Of a stretch of 64,000 nucleotides of DNA, positions 62,655-64,000 are shown one piece after another (the first letter of the stretch is position 1; every line of letters starts with the position of its first letter). The position numbers and the translations under genes were made by a program. The notes under the pieces are model-generated. The model saw only the letters and a list, made by a program, of their open reading frames with translations. It was not told the origin of the DNA and made no database searches. The stretch is from Sulfuriroseicoccus oceanibius (GTDB taxonomy: Bacteria; Verrucomicrobiota; Verrucomicrobiia; Verrucomicrobiales; SLCJ01): contig NZ_CP066776.1 in NCBI RefSeq assembly GCF_010681825.2, positions 2,418,001 to 2,482,000 of the forward strand, read 5' to 3'.

Positions 62655-62891
62655 ATGAAAGTAAACGCATCCACCACCACCCCGACCGAACGCCCTACCC
62701 CATCCGTCGCACTCGCGCCCAACGAGTTGATTGATACCGCAGAACTCGCACGCCGCTTGAAGGTAACACGACGGAGTATCGACAACTACCGAGCCCAGGG
62801 GCGCATTCCCGCAATCAAGATCGGGCAATGCGTAAGGTTCAATTGGCTTCGAGTGATCGAGGCACTGGAAGGCATTAGCGAGAGCAAATAG
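62655..62891 (+). CDS. Excisionase-like HTH protein
   Basis: The 78-residue protein (MKVNASTTTPTERPTPSVAL) has a MerR/HTH_17-type domain: LIDTAELARRLKVTRRSIDN, then YRAQGRIPAIKIGQCVRFNW and LRVIEALEGI. This is the pattern of small excisionase or recombination-directionality proteins. It may help the integrase excise the element. The start ATG 62655 is used rather than an upstream frame without the HTH. Confidence 0.75.
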   Translation: MKVNASTTTPTERPTPSVALAPNELIDTAELARRLKVTRRSIDNYRAQGRIPAIKIGQCVRFNWLRVIEALEGISESK

Positions 62892-62934
62892 CAGGAGGCC
62901 GAACCCGATCACAGAATCCAAACCGCCCGAAGAT

Positions 62935-63369
62935 ATGAGCCAGCTAACAGACGGCCAGATCGCACGAGTTGCCAAATACACAGGCATCGAACCCGACGCA
63001 CTCCGCCGACTCGCTCCCCAGATGCTCACCGCAGCAGACCCACAGACCGCGCCACGAGAGCGCGTGAACGTGCCGGTAAATCTTGGCAGCAAATTGTCCG
63101 AGCGACTTCACCGCGAAGCGGAGCGGCAACACATGAGCGTTAATCGCGTGATTGAGATGCTTTTGGCTTATGCGCTCAACAAAGTGGAAACCGGCCAAGC
63201 TGGAATCGCCGCGCCGATCACAATCGAGATCGACGACGAGACGGCCGCCAACCTGGCATCGCGAGCGAAAGCAGCCGGACGCACAACCGGCGAGCAGCTA
63301 AAGGCCGAGGCACTCACGCACGCCGCGACCGCCGGACGCGTACCAGCGCAGTCGAGCGACGGGAAATAA
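62935..63369 (+). CDS. Ribbon-helix-helix-like protein of the element
   Basis: The 144-residue protein has a helical N-terminal part (LTDGQIARVAKYTGIEPDAL), then VNVPVNLGSKLSERLHREAE and RQHMSVNRVIEMLLAYALNK, which fits a ribbon-helix-helix motif. A second part, ITIEIDDETAANLASRAKAA and GRTTGEQLKAEALTHAATAG, looks like another RHH copy. Such proteins are usually repressors or partition-type DNA-binding proteins. It starts 44 bases after the excisionase-like gene. Confidence 0.65.
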   Translation: MSQLTDGQIARVAKYTGIEPDALRRLAPQMLTAADPQTAPRERVNVPVNLGSKLSERLHREAERQHMSVNRVIEMLLAYALNKVETGQAGIAAPITIEIDDETAANLASRAKAAGRTTGEQLKAEALTHAATAGRVPAQSSDGK

Positions 63370-63433
63370 CAGGCGGATCGTTCCTAGAAGGTGACCCAAA
63401 CTCCCCGAGCAGGGTGACAACTCTCGTAAGGAT

Positions 63434-63610
63434 ATGAAACAAGAAATCCTGACCCGACCAGAACTTGCCGCCCGTCTCCGAGTGTCCACCAAAACGGTCA
63501 CGGAATGGACTATCAAAGGCCTGATCCCGTGCCTGAAGGCCGACCGCGCCACGCGCTACGATTGGCGCGAAGTGCAGGACGCACTCAGCACCCGCAACAA
63601 GGCGAAATAA
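63434..63610 (+). CDS. Second, shorter excisionase-like HTH protein
   Basis: This 58-residue protein starts ATG 63434: MKQEILTRPELAARLRVSTK and TVTEWTIKGLIPCLKADRAT, then RYDWREVQDALSTRNKAK. It is a single HTH_17/MerR-like domain, close in pattern to the 62655 protein. Two such genes within 1 kb suggest separate control of excision and another DNA transaction. AAGGA lies just before the ATG. Confidence 0.72.
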   Translation: MKQEILTRPELAARLRVSTKTVTEWTIKGLIPCLKADRATRYDWREVQDALSTRNKAK

Positions 63611-63734
63611 CCCCGAGCACAAAAAAAAGCCGCTGCCCGGGGACGACGGACAACGACCTAAAAGAGAAGTCTTGGCGGCTTCAATCTAGGCGAGATGTCA
63701 CCCGCGAGGCAAGGGGCAAAATTCAATCCCTTCC

Positions 63735-64000
63735 ATGCAACAACACCAATATCAACTTGATAGGCAGCTTGAGCCACTAGAGCCACGCAGCCCAGACCTC
63801 GCCGCAATTATTGAGGGCGCGGGAAAAGCCAAGCATTACAGCACTGCCGAAGATGCAATCAGCCAACTTATCAAAGACGCTGAATTCGCAGACTTCTGCG
63901 AACTGGCGCTTGAATACATCGGTCACAAGCTTCTGAACGCGGAAGGCAAGGTTCGGAAGCCGACAGCGAAAGAGGCCGCCGTCATCATTGCCGAACATTT
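63735..64000 (+). CDS. Partial gene of the element, cut at window end
   Basis: An open frame runs from ATG 63735 to the last base without a stop (88 full codons). It starts MQQHQYQLDRQLEPLEPRSP, then HYSTAEDAISQLIKDAEFAD and FCELALEYIGHKLLNAEGKV. It is helical and charged; I do not recognise it. The clean frame and position after the small regulatory genes support a real gene. Confidence 0.55.
   Translation, partial: MQQHQYQLDRQLEPLEPRSPDLAAIIEGAGKAKHYSTAEDAISQLIKDAEFADFCELALEYIGHKLLNAEGKVRKPTAKEAAVIIAEH

Larger units (their letters stand above)
60418..64000 (+). mobile_element. Left end of an integrative element in tRNA-Ser
   Basis: The element begins at the tRNA-Ser break and runs past the window end. 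It has a tyrosine integrase 99 bases inside, an unknown protein, two excisionase-like HTH proteins, one ribbon-helix-helix-like protein and a partial gene, all on the plus strand. No phage structural gene or conjugation gene is seen so far, so phage, ICE or satellite cannot be told apart. The intact tRNA-Ser should lie at the far end. Confidence 0.78.

Overview
The window is a GC-rich chromosomal segment of a Gram-negative (diderm) bacterium, most probably a member of the Verrucomicrobiota. Diderm traits are apolipoprotein N-acyltransferase, an RlpA-type lipoprotein, a YidC with a large periplasmic domain and an AsmA-like protein. Traits I associate with the Planctomycetes-Verrucomicrobia group are HPr kinase in a diderm, a secreted lamin-tail/CotH protein, a kinase fused to PEGA and formylglycine-enzyme-like domains beside ECF sigma factors, and recurring intergenic repeat families. 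The phylum is an inference from gene content; no 16S rRNA gene is present. Almost all of the window is ordinary core chromosome, and only about the last 3.6 kb is clearly mobile DNA.

Layout. 0-7.4 kb (mostly minus strand): infB (cut by the window edge), nusA, a purine nucleoside phosphorylase behind ptsI, the hprK-ptsH pair, acpP and a membrane protein, with rho-independent terminators separating the units. 7.5-13.7 kb: a DUF4239 membrane protein, a 2-Cys peroxiredoxin, a 1255-residue secreted CotH/LTD protein and a YehS-like protein. 13.7-22.4 kb: tRNA-Val(CAC), argA, a GT4 glycosyltransferase with an RlpA-like lipoprotein, lnt, a phosphohexomutase, an RlmI-like methyltransferase and an orphan HigA-like regulator. 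22.6-25.9 kb: the classic rpmH-rnpA-yidD-yidC cluster with a readable promoter. 26-33.3 kb: a secreted endonuclease-like protein, a double-protease NfeD protein, a BrnT/BrnA toxin-antitoxin pair, VanZ-like, ligA and tag. 33.7-45 kb: two secreted repeat-type proteins, accA, a TatD-like hydrolase, a P-II gene with a candidate sigma-54 promoter, a Tat-exported glycoside-hydrolase-like protein, khpB/jag and a tandem siroheme-decarboxylase-like protein. 45-52 kb: a zinc-ribbon membrane protein, dnaX, ybaB, a second EEP-family protein and an AsmA-like protein. 52.4-58.3 kb: two ECF sigma factors, an OsmC protein, the large kinase and tmRNA (ssrA). 58.3-60.4 kb: repeat-rich spacer with one secreted protein. 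60.4 kb to the end: an integrative element inserted in a tRNA-Ser(UGA) gene, carrying a tyrosine integrase, an unknown protein and small DNA-binding proteins; it continues past the window.

How the parts work together. ptsI, ptsH and hprK form a phosphorelay with no sugar permease in view, which suggests a regulatory PTS. yidC, yidD, lnt and the rlpA-like gene serve envelope biogenesis. glnB senses nitrogen status. The two ECF sigma factors, a one-TM partner protein and the transmembrane kinase look like separate envelope-signalling modules. Most genes have no strong Shine-Dalgarno sequence; yidD is an exception. I see no CRISPR array, insertion sequence or rRNA gene. The features most worth follow-up are the tRNA-Ser integration site with its duplicated scars, the tandem AhbA/AhbB-like protein, the kinase/sigma block, the candidate sigma-54 promoter of glnB and a perfect 12-bp inverted repeat that brackets the lnt start codon.
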